Source: Toxoplasma gondii ME49
Taxonomy: Eukaryota; Apicomplexa; Conoidasida; Eucoccidiorida; Sarcocystidae
Reading direction: 5' to 3'
Assembly (NCBI RefSeq): GCF_000006565.2
Contig: NC_031471.1
Coordinates: 1,426,001 to 1,490,000, forward strand
DNA: 64,000 nt
Of this stretch, positions 11,901 through 24,124 are shown in pieces. The position numbers were made by a program, and so were the translations under genes. Each line of letters opens with the position of its first letter. The first letter of the stretch is position 1. The notes beneath the pieces are model-generated. The model searched no databases and was not told where the DNA came from. It saw only the letters and a list, made by a program, of their open reading frames with translations.

Positions 11901-14900
11901 TCCACGCAAGGCACCAGATGGTCCTTTCTTCGGTGTCTCCTTTTCCCCGACTTCAAGCTGTCAGTCTCCTGCTCCATCTTCTCCCTCGGTGCCGACACCG
12001 CGTCTGCTGGCAGACGCCGTACACATGGTGCTTGGCGTAGAAACAGCACTGTGATGAAAAAACAAAGACCCTCAAGGTCACAGAGCGAGTTCAGCAGAAC
12101 TGGAAGCAAGTGGAGGGACGTGCAGCTGATTGGTCCTTCATGTTTGTCGCTCGCAGGCGTCTTCGAAGAAAAAACGACAGCACGGTTGAGACCGTGGAAG
12201 AAGAGCTGTTTTCCTTTCGGCTAGAAACCACAGGTGCAGAGTGTCTGTGCTCACGCGCTATGAAGCCACTCGCAACGAAATCCAGCTTTCTTGTCTTCAG
12301 AGCGATGACGCGATACGTTTCGCGGCCGTCGTCGGAGACAAGTGGAAACGGAGTCCAGTGCAGATCTCTTGTCTTTCTGCTCTTGACGGCGTTCCCTGGC
12401 CTCCCAAAACGTGACGGAAGCTGCGCCAAACAACGCGCGTTCTGCTGGTTCGTCTGTGTCTCGGTCGCTTGGCTTTGCCGCGCGCAGACTCACCTGGAAG
12501 CGTGATGAGACCCAGCTGGACGTAGCCCACCTGCGCGTCGACGTCCAAGGAAGAAAACGACTGACATGGCTGGCTCGCGACGCCACACGCACCCACAGGT
12601 TCATCGCCGCACTGCAAAAACCACGACAAAAGAGGGAGAAGAAAGACGAACTCCCAGGACAAAATGGCCATACATACCCGAGAGCGCGGTGACCGTGGGA
12701 TCCCTGCAGCGTTCCCTACACCCTGTCGAGACAGACGGCAAGTTCGAGTTCAAGTTGCCGCATCGATGCGGACGCGAAGCAGCGCCGAATGCTGCGTTTT
12801 GCTGCGGAGACGAACGCAGGATGAAGTGAAGACGAGACACGAACGCGCAAGCCAGACTGATCTTCGCGACCATGCGAAGCTCGACTGTCGAGACGCTTCT
12901 GGGAACCGTCTCCAAGATTCCTTCACCAGCCTGGAGCTCTTCCTCAACGCGACATGCAATCTCCAAACAAGGTTGGCCACAAAGACCAGGCATGCTGGGG
13001 ACCGCCCGTCGTCAGAAACAACTCGGAGTCCTGATCCTCTCTGACTGGACGGCAGAGTCGAGGCGGCTCTGCAGCAGTGGTGTTTGGAAGCATTTTAAAA
13101 TCGGCTTCGGAAACGGCATGGAGCGGTGCACGCAAAAGGGCAGGCCGCCCGCGGCATCAACAGGATGCAGACTCCTTTCTATTCGGATCGCGGGCATGCT
13201 CAAAAACCATCACCTTCGCGCGGTTGCAGCACAGAGAGGACGCGAACCGCGTAGAACCGCCCAGGCTGAGGGCCTCACCCTTTTTTCTCCCTTTCACTTT
13301 TTCCAACTTTTCTCTCACGTAAGTTGTTCCAACAGCGACGACGAATTCTCCCAGTCTCGGCCGATACGGACTCTCCTTCTTCTCGAGTCGTCGAGGATCT
13401 TCTGGAGAGGAGACGACGCCAACAAAAAGACAGAAAACAGAGGACGCATAGACTGCAGATGCACACCCAGAAGGGATGACAAGTCGGCGAAGACTCTGAG
13501 CTTCACGAGAAACGAGAGAAGTTTGGAGAGATGCGGATCGAACCGGTCGACGAGTGAAGATGACGTTTGACCATTCAGTCACGAGTCTCGATCTCGAACG
13601 TGGTTACGGTTGTGAACGGGTGCCGAGTTCGATGAGTGGATCTAAGGCTTGGCATTTTCCCCCATGCACAATCCGAAAGCACAAGCGGAACCCAAGGTAT
13701 TGCGTGGTACCAGAAACAATACCATCCTACACTTCTGTATTTGCAAAAACATAAAATAGAATACTGCCTAAGACAGCGAACCGTGTGGTGGACTGCAATA
13801 TCCAAGAAGCCTGTCGGCGCTTCAGTGGACCAGTGAGGTACGAACAGAGTCGGCGTTCCCTCGGGACTCTTTTTTTTAGCCTTGTTTGAGCAAAGACGCG
13901 ACAGGGCCTGTAGCGCCTCCTGGTCCTCCGTCTAGTCGCATGCTACGTTCGGAGAAACAAGCGAAGTGGAACTTCCCCAGGCGCGTCCACGACGTACACT
14001 TTGACTGGTCGTTAGCACTCCAACGGACGCTTTTCCAGTGTCTCAGGCACTACAGTATCTCCGTCCAGATCTAGCGAACATTGTCAAAGAAGCAGATTTG
14101 ACCAAGTCCGGGTGCATTTCTGACACAAGTTTCTATCTGCTTCTCCTTTCTCTCCGTCGTCACTTTCAGGACTCTCAAGGGAGGCGCATAAAGTTTTTTC
14201 CATTTCGGAGAGAACGCAAGAGCTCCCAGAAGGACCGTGTTTTGCGCGGGTCTGCTGATTCTTTGGCTGGAAACTCAGGGATTGCGAGCCTCGACGCTCT
14301 TCCCGTCGCCTCGCTCACAGATGAAAATCGTGACTTCTTTAGCTCAAAAAACGACACAGAGATTGGCGACCGGCGACTCACGGATGGGGCTCTGCAACGA
14401 CACACCGGGGAGGCGAAGCGGCGCGCCATCTGGCGCTCGGAGACGCAGAACAGCCACATCAGACCCTGAGGAAAAACAAAGAAAACGGAACAGCGACCTC
14501 CTGGCCAGTCTTACTGTCGAGCCTCATGGTGCCCTGCATGCGGCGAGAAGAAGAGGATTCAAGACGAGTGTGGTTCTCTGTTGGCCGGCAGGGCCTGTCG
14601 CAAATTGAGAGCGTCGCATCCCTTGAACGTTTCCGTTGACGTGGAAGCGTCTCCACTGACAAGTCGGTAGGCATTTGACATTGAGGCGTACGCCCTGTCC
14701 GGCCAGGTGAACGAACCGCTGAATGAGAAGGTAAGCAGAGAGCTCACACTGCGCTTACGAGAGTCTCTCCCTCGGAGGTCGCTCCAAAAAAGCCGGCCGT
14801 CGTCGGTCTTCACGACGTAGACAACTTCTTCGTCTGTCGCGTCGTCGCGACTTTTCGACGGGGAGGACAGGTTTGACAAGCAGCGCGACAGATCGAGAGA

Positions 14901-17626
14901 GCGAGACCGCGAAGATGAACTGCCTTTCGAACTTTCCTCCGCGCCGTCCTCAAATGCAGCCCGGGGCAAAAGGCGCAGCAAAGGCGAGCATGAAGACAGA
15001 GAAAAGCCGCAAGACGGAAACGAAGAAGAAGAACAAGAGAAAGGTGTAGGCGACGAACTTTTTCCAGAGGGCGTTGCAGGAGAAAGGAGAGCAGGTTGCA
15101 GAGAGGGTGGCAATGCGGACGCAGATGCGTTTCCAGGAAACTGGAAACGTACTTCGTCGCTGTCTTCGGGTGAACTCTGAAACAAAAAACGACACCCTAC
15201 TCAAAAAATTTCCTGACTTTTCGTCTCGCATTTGCCTCGCGTGACCGCCCCTGCTGCGAGCGCCTGGGGATCCTTTTACATCTTGAAACACACAGCAGTT
15301 GCGTTGGCTGCAGATGAATGCTTTTCCTTCCTGTTGCGTGAGTAGCAGGTGGCGGGGGAGACCCCCAAGGGAGCAAAGTCCGGACGCGGCGGACAGGGAG
15401 ACCGAGACACCGCGAAGAAGGAATAGGGACGCCAAGCAAGTCTCGCACTGCTCCTTCACTCAAGAAAATAATCTGCATTACCAAGCAGCTGTCTACCGAT
15501 ATCCTTTTCACTGACGACATGTTCATGTTCCTAAACTCCACTTCCAAACAGCCTCCTGCGGTCCATCCTTCTCTGCGACCCTCAGAGATGCCGAGTGAGG
15601 TAAGATCTCACTGAAGCAAGGTGACACGAAGCTATTTTCGCATTTGTTCACTAGAGGGAGGGATGCAATTGTGAAGACGACTTTCTTGCGTCTCTCTCGT
15701 AACTGGAGTCCTATTCTGTAGCCCAGGAACTCCGTGTCTCCGTTCGTTCCACTTCGTCCGACTCAACAGCACCTGGTCATCCACCCTCCCTCGTTTTTAC
15801 GCAGGCGCGCTGCTGGACGCGGTGGACTCCTCGTTCCTCTCTCAGCTGTCGCGGTTTTTGACGCGGGCGATCGCGTACTCTTTTCACGATCACGCGGAAT
15901 CGGAAAAGACGCAAAGGCAGAAGAAAGGTAACGCTGGACAGCGACGCAGGATGAACAGCTTCTTCTGGGGATGAGGTCGCGGTCGAGTTCTCCTTTGCTT
16001 TATCTATGGGGCTGTCATGTTACGTTCTGCACTGGATTTTGGAGTTCTTTCAACTCCGCTACACGCGAAAGAAGCGACGGTTCGATGTCGTTTCTGTTCC
16101 CGCCAATAAAACGCAGAGAAGCTCACGCTTTGTTCTGCTGAGGCTATGGCGACTGCGTGACCTCCTCTAAAGCTCGAGTCACGACGCCTCTTGAGTGCAG
16201 GCCCGCAACAAACAGAGACGCAGAAAAAGCGGAGCGAGGGCCATACGAGGCGAAACGAGAACAGAAAAAAGAGAACAGAAAAAAAAGAAGAAAAAAGAAA
16301 ATGCACTTACTTCTTCGTCAAACAGATGCGCCGCAGTGACGACGACACCTGAAAGAAAAGCATCGCAGGATGGAGACCCCAGCAAACGCGAGAGTTCGAT
16401 GACGAGCTCTGCTCCTTCAGCTCCTCGACGGGGAGAAACTCTCTGCACTCAATCAAATAGGCGCCGCAGCCTCCTTCGCTCTCACGAATACATGACCGCC
16501 TTCCGATTCACTTGCATGCAGTCAGATGTTCACAAGTAGATACTCGTGCAGAACTTCACATGCACGCAAACACACATAAGCCGACACAGGAGACAATTCT
16601 ATGCAGCTATATACGTTAAAACACAGAGAGAAGGAAATATACGTAGATTTGTGGTGACGACGGCTCCAGATGCATGTACATCTCCATAAAAACATATATC
16701 TGCATATATATATATATGTATATATGTCGATTTGGATGCGGGTGCGTATGTCGACGCATACCTTCCGGTTTGAGGACGAATCCGGAGCCCGCGTAGTGGA
16801 CAGTGACGATTCCACGAGACGTTTGTGGCGTTTCTTTCTTTGTTTCGACGAGTGCTCTCTCGTCGGCCTGCCGCGAGGTGTCTCCGCAGACAGTGGGGCT
16901 TCTCGCCCTCCGTACCCGGTAGATTCTCACGACTGCAGGCCTCACCGCCTCCACGATTTCGGGGAGCTTTGCGTCGTGCGGCAGTGAAGGCGCAGAGGAA
17001 GGAGACGCCACAGACAGCGCTGGCGAGGAAGAGGAGAGAAATCGTCTCCCGAAGAAGCCACTCGGTCCTGTCTCGCCGGCGGAGGAACACGAGGCAGGGG
17101 GCGAGACAGGCCGAGCCGCGGCGGGGAGAATGACAGAACTCGAGGGCCAGGCAGAGGCGGAACGAAGGGCAGCAGGGAAGGGAGAACAGAAGAAGGACGA
17201 GCTGGAAGAGAACGCAGAGTCCTTCGAGAAGGAAAAAGCAGGCACAGCGGACGGACGCGAGGACGAGAGAGCGAGAGGAGAAGACATGGAGAACGAGCGG
17301 TAGCGAGAACGGCCTAGACTTGGATCTACAGCCGTCGGCGTCTTTGTCCGAGTCTTGACCCTCTGGAGTTTTTTGTCGGACTTCTCTCGTTGCGAACATG
17401 GAAGAAACCAAAGGAGAAGAACAAATGGGGCAGACCCTCGCATCAAGCGCCTTTTTCTTTGCCCTCGACTTGCATCTCCGTCCTTTTCCTCTTGTCTCCC
17501 TTTCGCTGGGAGAAGCGAGGCCGACGTTGTCCCTTGGCAAGGAGACACCGGAAGCAGACGCGGCCGTGAAGCCATGAAGATCGGACCAGGCGCCCGAGCG
17601 GCCCGGGAGGCGAGGCGCTCGCGCAT
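8909..17626 (-). CDS. HtrA/DegP-like serine protease with PDZ domain
   Basis: Predicted trypsin-fold serine protease plus PDZ domain, the HtrA/DegP arrangement used in protein quality control. Exons in phase: 16762-17626, 16311-16348, 14759-15176, 14382-14465, 13319-13401, 12494-12611, 12255-12395, 11817-11892, 11312-11361, 9846-10048, 9479-9562 and 8909-8962. They total 2214 bases, or 737 residues. Visible triad: His in VVVTAAHL (a 38-base exon), Asp in SDVAVLRL, Ser in MSGSLVANMRG. RLGEFVVAVG matches the strand before the oxyanion region. The PDZ part reads VDSVVPGSPAEKAGVRKGD and LFDFILSRAPGDAVVVDVLR. The first roughly 200 residues are Ser/Ala-rich with FFGRRFLSSSS, suggesting organelle (perhaps mitochondrial) targeting. 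An internal ATG at 17575 is an alternative start. An extra exon near 12880-13040 cannot be excluded. The residue before MSGS is Arg in this model, where the family usually has Gly. Confidence 0.82.
11600..11722. repeat. Pyrimidine-rich TCTCTGTCTCTGT repeat
   Basis: Irregular units of TCTCTCTGTCTCTGT in the intron between HtrA exons 11817-11892 and 11312-11361. On the coding strand it is purine-rich. Confidence 0.85.
16692..16727. repeat. TA microsatellite
   Basis: TA tract in HtrA-like gene intron 1, shortly after the donor at 16761. Confidence 0.88.
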
Positions 17627-19351
17627 GTTGGAAGTAATCCTTCAGACCTTGTTACCTCTTTCTGTTGTCTTTGTTTTTTTCTTTTTTTCTCGGCTTGTCT
17701 GTCCTGTCCGCGTCTCCGTTTTCACTTGCGTTCGAACCACTGGAGGAGACACATGGATTCGAAGGGTACAGAAGAGACTCTTCCGGGGCAGAGACACGAG
17801 GGGAATATCAGAATAAGTGAGAAGCAAAAGAGCGAAAAAATGGAGGAAGCGGAATGAAAACATCGGATATATATAGAAGGAAAGGAGACGCGGCGGGGAC
17901 AAGGGCGGGAGAAAGCAACGAAGGCGGGAGAAAGCAACGAAGGCGGGAGAAGGGAGGAAGGGGAGAGGAGACGGAGACGAAAAAAGGGAGGTCGCCAAAA
18001 CCAGAATTTCTCCTCACCGCATTTGTCTCAGACTTTTTCCTTTTTCCGCTATTTGAAAAGTTACAACATAAATCGCGCGTTCCACGCTGTTTTCTGCGGC
18101 GCGCGTGTCTTGCGCATCTTTTCTTTCGTCTGACCAGAGCCGTCCTTCCCCGTCCTCTCATCTCTCCTCCCGTTCCGTTTTTCGCTGCCGCCGCCCCCTC
18201 CTCTCCAAGCTTCTTTTCCGAGAGGCAGTGAGAACAACCGCTCGAAGAGAGGAACGGTTCCGCGAGTCGCGACCGCGCATGTGTGTGCTACGAAAAGTCA
18301 CGCATTTTTTTCGTTTTTCTCCTCGCCGCTCGACTGGCGCCTTCGCCTGCTCGTCGACCATCCTCACGTTACGTACCGGCAGGAGAGAAAACAAGAGAGA
18401 GAGCAGGCGAGAGATCAAGAGAGAACACAAAAGAGGTCAAAAGGGAGGGAACAAGCGAGGGGATACCGTGTGGAATTCCTAGCTAGAAAGGTGCAGGAGA
18501 GCTTGTCTTTTGGCTGTCGAATATCCGAGAGATTTCTTTTCCTTCATGTGAATTTTCAGCTTGTCACTGTGGCACTTGTCGCCTGTCCTGTCATCGCACC
18601 GCCTTATCATTCGAACTGCACGGAACGCAGTCGTGAGAAACAAGTCAGCTGGCCCCCGACCCGCGAGAGGAAGGACGAAAAAGAGACGAGAACAGAAGAC
18701 ACACCGGAGAAGAGAAACGAACAGAAAGGAAGGAGAAAAAGAGGAAGGAAGCAGCGAGGCAGAGCAGCAAGGTGGAGACAAAACAGGACGAAGGAGACTG
18801 GGGGAAAACAGAAACTGTTACGTTTCCGGGTGAATATGCTAACGCGAGAGGGCCTAGAAACGAAGAGTGGCATTTTCTACAGGGATTTCGCGAGACAAGA
18901 AAACAAGAGTTTCCATGGAAGAAACGAGGCCCTTCGATTGAGAAGAATGAAACGAAGAAAGAGCTCCGACTTTCTCTGCCGGGTGCCCGCACGATTTCTG
19001 TTGAATCGCTGTTTCGTGACAAAGTCGCTGGAGCATCGTCAGCGTTCTTGAAGAAATCGAAATCAAGAAGGAAACCACTTGAATCGTCTGCCGTTCTCCT
19101 TCTCTCCGGCCGCACTCGTCTCCACGCTTTTCCTGTCTTCTCTGGTCTCTTTTGCTCTCAGATTCTTGTGTGCTCTGCATCTCCTCCCTTTCTTTTTTCC
19201 TTTTCAGTCTCTTCTTTCTTCTTTACTCTCTTGTCTCCTCTGCTCAATCGTTTCTTTCCTCTCCACTCTCTCCTTTTCATCTCACTTGTGCTGGCCCCGT
19301 GGTTCCCCCGTTTTCTCTCCATGTTTGACCTCTTCTTCACGACTCAGCACC
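17627..19351. promoter_or_regulatory. Divergent promoter region between HtrA-like and FKBP genes
   Basis: 1.7 kb separating divergently read genes, so both promoters must lie here. It contains the 19-base tandem repeat and, toward the FKBP start, a long T/C-rich leader (about 19130-19350). No TATA box can be assigned. Confidence 0.55.
17904..17953. repeat. 19-base tandem repeat, about 2.6 copies
   Basis: The unit GGCGGGAGAAAGCAACGAA occurs twice exactly, followed by a partial third copy. It lies in the divergent region upstream of the HtrA-like gene. Confidence 0.9.
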
Positions 19352-22300
19352 ATGGCGCTCTCTCCGTTTCCTTCTGCTCCCTGCTCTCTCTGTTTCCTTC
19401 CGCCTCGTTGTCGTGGCTTCGCCGCTGCCCCGTTGATTCGCTTCTTCGTCGCGAGTCTTTCGGTGTCTCTCTCTCTCGTGCTCAGTGCCGGTCCGCTTTC
19501 GCCTTCTCTTTTGTCGTCCAACTCCTCACTGTCCCTGGTGTCTGCGTTGCTTCCTTCTGGGGCGTTGCCAGTCCTTTTCCCTGCCTGGGCAGTCGTTGAG
19601 GAATACGCAGAGTTGGAGGAGACTGGCGAACAGAGTCACCACCGCCGGCAGCGGATCGACGTTTCTGTGCCGAGCTTCGAGGCTCACTCTGCTCTGCAGC
19701 CTTCCGGAGTGGAGGCAGAGAAGTCCTTTTTCTCCTGGGAGTCCTACCACTCCAGAGTGTTGATTTGTGAAGCCTGTCAGTGCCTGTCCAGTCTCGTCCT
19801 CGAGCTGTTAACTGGGAGCGGAACAACCGCGAAAACCGAGACAGAGAGCGTCGGCGAAGAGAGCCGACAGGCACAGAGAGAAGGAGAAGCCGAGACACGC
19901 AAATCAGATGTTGAACGCAAAGGAGAAGGCGAGAGACAACCTGCACAAGAAAGGAAAGCAGGACAGGACCAAGTCTCTAGCCGAGAAAGACAGTCTGTGG
20001 GTGCCACAAGTGAAGTTCGAGGAGCAGCAGTGGAACAGGGGAAAAGCGACACCAAGGAGAGCCACAAAGGAAGCGGGGAAGCTGAGACAGACGGCCGCGC
20101 CTCAGAGAAAAAAGGTCTGGAAATAGAGAGGACAAGAGCGGCGGAAAAGGACAGCAGAGAAGCGGCGCAAGAAAAGCGGCGACGCACCGAGCGAATTATT
20201 GCCCTCGACCAGATCTTGGAAGCAAACAAGCTCTGCTCGTTCGGCTACTGGAAACCTTTTGCCGGTAAGAACTGGACAGCGGAGCAACTCACCTCGAAAA
20301 CACAGAAACGTCTGAGTGACAGAGTTCCTAGGACCCTGAAAATATGACTGCATCAACGAGAAAGGCAGAAAGACAGAAAACCAAGTTCTCTATGATTGCT
20401 GCACACCAGCACCCGACTGATGTGCATTCGCCGTCTGACACCGCTGGATTTCCAGACAAGCGAGAGAAGATTCAGAAAGGGAGGAGGCGCAGGCTTGGCG
20501 TAGGAACGAAAGAGGCGGCCGGCACGAGGGCGTCACGTTGGGAGGGGGTGGGCCAGCCATGGAAAGAAAGGAAATCGCGGAAGTAACGAAAACGAAAGCA
20601 GCAGAGTGCTTGAGACGCAACACAAAAAGGAAGGTGCACAACGGCGAGAAATAAACGAGACATCAGATGCGGAGGAAGACGTCGCTTCAGGATCACCATA
20701 CTCAGTGTGATCAGTCTTTTGACGGGCAGCAAGTGACTAAAAACTGGAACTCTCACATGCAGATAAGCAAGTCCGAGTCTCCAGTGTCTGTGCCAGTTGA
20801 CGTCAAAAGAGCAAACGACGTATCGTGTTTTTCGTAAAAAAAGTCACGAGTGACACATATCTAACCGCATCAACGCCGTCTGCCTCACTCTCCTCACTTC
20901 TTCACTTTCGTTCTTTAGACGCGCCTCAGAAATCTATCCAACGGAGTTCGGGGAAGGCTGAGAAAACCAACTCGCCCACTGCGCCTCTGTTCTGGGGGCC
21001 GGTGTCTTGTGTACCCCAGAGGACGGCACAAGAAAGACTCCCCACTCGTATATCGCCTGATGACCACAAGCTTGTTATGGCTGTTTGTGCTCTGTCGCTT
21101 TGACCGTTCCTTCTAGATAAAACGGAAGAACTCACCGTGAGGGAGATGCAAACCGCCTGTCGTTCGCTCCTCGCCGCCGAGTCTGAAAGCATTTCTTCCT
21201 TTTTAGCAACGCATCCCGAGGCGACGGGGCGCTCGCTCTCTGAGTTTCTGTGCTTGCCTGAACGCTGCACGTCTCTCTGGAGAGAAGACGACTTGCCAGC
21301 GAAGCGCGAAAACCAAGCAGAACGGAACCTGCGTCTCGGTCGCGCGTTCCTTCGGTGGAATCGCGACCAGCCTGGAATTATCGAAACTGACTCTGGTCTC
21401 CAGTTTCGGATGATCAAGCCTAACCACGATCACCGGGCGAGACACCCGAAGTAAAACTCGCAAAGTGCCAAGAGACTCAGATGTCACTTTTTCATAGCTT
21501 TCCTCACGCGCCCATCACAGTCCAGGGCCCCAGCAAAGTCACCAGTCTGCTGACCAGTTCCGATCTGTGGTAGTTGCTGCAACAACCTTCCTACGTTCCT
21601 CTGTCGCGGTCCTCGATTGACCGACTGTTTCTGCGGATAGGTCGTCCCGCTCCGAGCGTAGCACAAGACCAGCTTCTTTTGCGGCAAAAACGCACTCGTC
21701 AGAATGTCGAACAAGGTCGCTTCTTGCCGTATGGCACCTGAGGCGTTCAGACACAAAATTGGAAGTCGCGGAGAAAGCTCCCTTACCGACGAGAGGAAAG
21801 GGGGGCATTTCTCCGCTTAGTGGGAAGGTGCCTCGAAAGAGGAAGAGATGGCGTACATGGTTGGAACCCCCCTCTTGTCCTCGTTGTTGTCCAGGTCGTC
21901 TTCAGTTTTGAGTCGCGAGACCTTCGTCCGCTCTCTGTTGCAATTGGGAGCGAGATGGATTGGCCCTCTGTGTCTTCCCCTCTCTTTTGTCGATTTTCCA
22001 CCTGGTCTCTTTAATCTGTGCTTCGCTTTACATGTCCACGTTAGTCTATCCTGTTCATCGTTTCTCTACAGAGGCGAACGGGACTTGATCCACATGCACT
22101 ACCTTGGGAAGCGCCTGAACGGCGAGACGTTTCAAAACACTTTCAGTAGAGTGAGACTCGCCACCTGCTTGTTTTCAGTCCTTTCTCGAACGATGAGGTT
22201 TCCTACTCCATTTGCTGCTTTTTGATCGCTGCTCTCTTCCTCGTTAACAGTTTCTTCCTCTCTCTCTCCGTTTCTCCCCTTCTGGCCTGGTCTCGGTACC

Positions 22301-23290
22301 CTCTCAGCGGCTAGACGCCGTTCAATACCGTTTTCGCCAGGCGTCGCGAATTTCCTTTCTCCACGTTGCCTTCCCGTTTGTCAGCACTCTAATCGATCCT
22401 TTCTTTCCTGAATTGCGAAGGTGGGCTGCTGCAAGATTCGTCTCGTCTTTCATCCCCATGAAGACTCATGGTTCTCGTCAGCGTCGGCTGCTAAGCGCGC
22501 TTGGACTGAGACGCTGTGTGTTCACCACTCTCGTTCACGTTTCGAGTTTTTCTCTGCTTTTCAGGGGCATGCAGCCGTGGTGGAACTCGGCAAGCTCGTT
22601 CCTGGGTGGCAGGAGGCGCTGAAAATTCTAAAAACTGGCGAAGAAATGCATGCGTACCTTCCCCCCGAAATCGCATTTGGAGAGCTGGGCGTAGGTGAGT
22701 GCAACCCGCGCATTTTTCCAGCCTCCGTCACTAAGACACACAAATGGCAAGGACGGGTGTCTGCTAAAAAAGGGAGGCGGTATGTCACGAAACCGATGAG
22801 TGTAGGTGTCATTGCTCCCCTTTTTAGCGGTCTTTTCACGGCCAGGTGGAGACACATCCTCTTCTCTCCAGTGTCGGCGCTGTCTGTTGACCTAACCGAA
22901 AATTGTGAACGGCCTGTTTCTGTTTAGCATGTGAACGCCGCCGTACCATCGAATCCTTCCGAATCTCGTCTGCACAGAGCAGTTTTTACGCTTTTCCACC
23001 AGTGTCTGTTTTTTTGCTTGAATCGCCTAGAGGGGAAGATCGGTCCCAATGAGGTGCTGCTTCTGCACATCCGCCTGGAATACATTGAATACCACGAACA
23101 CATTCCACCCCACTACGGATCTGTGGCGGCGCTACCGAGACCGGAGTTCACTGAGAAACAGAAACGCGAAGCAAGAGAGAGGAACAGGCAAAAACGAAAG
23201 TCGGACGCGTCGACAGAGGGTTTGAACAGCTCTGACGAGGAAAAGGAGCGCGCAGCAAGGGCGGCAGAGAGGAGACACACAGAGCTCTGA
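19352..23290 (+). CDS. FKBP-type peptidyl-prolyl cis-trans isomerase
   Basis: Prolyl isomerase of the FK506-binding family, assisting protein folding. Five exons agree in phase: 19352-20264, 21117-21450, 22072-22150, 22565-22694 and 23031-23290, giving 571 residues. The ATG at 19352 (CACCATGG context) opens a protein with a hydrophobic stretch near residues 28-60 (FFVASLSVSLSLVLSAG), suggesting a signal peptide or anchor. Residues about 150-300 are highly charged (Glu/Lys/Arg-rich). The FKBP domain spans about residues 395-505: ETDSGLQFRMIK, HMHYLGKRLNGETFQNTFSR, LVPGWQEALKILKTGEEM, LPPEIAFGELG, GKIGPNEVLLLHIRLEYI. The Trp of the binding pocket is kept. The Asp after FxN is replaced and the usual AYG is AFG, so drug binding may be weak. 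A charged tail rich in Lys, Arg and Glu follows. An in-frame ATG at 19079 is possible but lies in a T-rich leader. Confidence 0.88.
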
Positions 23291-24124
23291 CGGTAGCGAG
23301 AAAGAGGCGAAAGCAAATGACACTGAGACTGAGAAAAGGCGAGCGACAGGACATGCGGTGGCAGGAGACCAGGAAGAAGGGAAGGCTGCCTTGCTCCGTG
23401 GAAGAGCGATATGCTAAGAGAGTTTGACTTTTTTCTGTATCGCCAAGCCTTTTCCGTCGATCTACACGGTGCACTCCGGGCCTCTTCGCACTCCCCGAGG
23501 TGCTGCGCAAATAACTTCTGTGAACCATTCGCTCGCTTGGCCTCGCAACAGCTTCTCCATGTTTGCTCTCCTCTGTGATGTTTTGAACGATGGCGCAACG
23601 CCTGCCTTGTCTTTGCGCGCTGTCGCTGGCTTAACCGTGAGTCTCTGACTAGCCACCTGTGTCGCTATCGACTGCGTGTTTTCGACGGAAAAGCAAATGG
23701 TCGCTACCTCTTTCTTTTCTGTGAGAAGTGAAACGCAAGGAACGAGTGGTCGGGCGAGGTACCCGTGGTGCCGGGTCTCTTCGCTGAAGATGCCGACGAC
23801 GCCGGGTGAGAAAAAGCAAAAGCCAAGACAGCGCTTCAATGGCGGGGTGGAGAGAACTGGAGTCGAGACAGAAGACACACAACGAGAAACGTTCTGCACA
23901 CAACGCGTATTAAAAGACGGACAGAGGGGACGCACGGACGCATCGAGAGCCACGAGGCACCCTGAATGACAGACGAAACGCCCCCGTTAGACAAGAGACA
24001 TAAAAGGCAGACTGTGACATAGAGAGAATCGAAGCGTACTGCGCATCCAGCTCTAGAAAAGGGCAGCAGCATCCAGGGCTTTCTACACCCCTGCACCGCG
24101 TATTTCAAAAGCAAACGCATGACA
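23291..24124. other. Convergent 3' region between FKBP and TAF5-like genes
   Basis: Two genes end towards each other here; it should hold both polyadenylation regions. No further gene is supported. Confidence 0.6.

Noticed and set aside
12880..13040. Possible extra HtrA exon between the protease strands
   Set aside because: Frames are open and a phase-0 fit is possible, but the donor (GTGAAG) and codon use are poor; direct joining keeps phase.
18772..19351. Upstream in-frame extension of the FKBP gene
   Set aside because: The stretch is T/C-rich and gives a Phe/Leu/Ser-only peptide; the ATG at 19352 has the better context.
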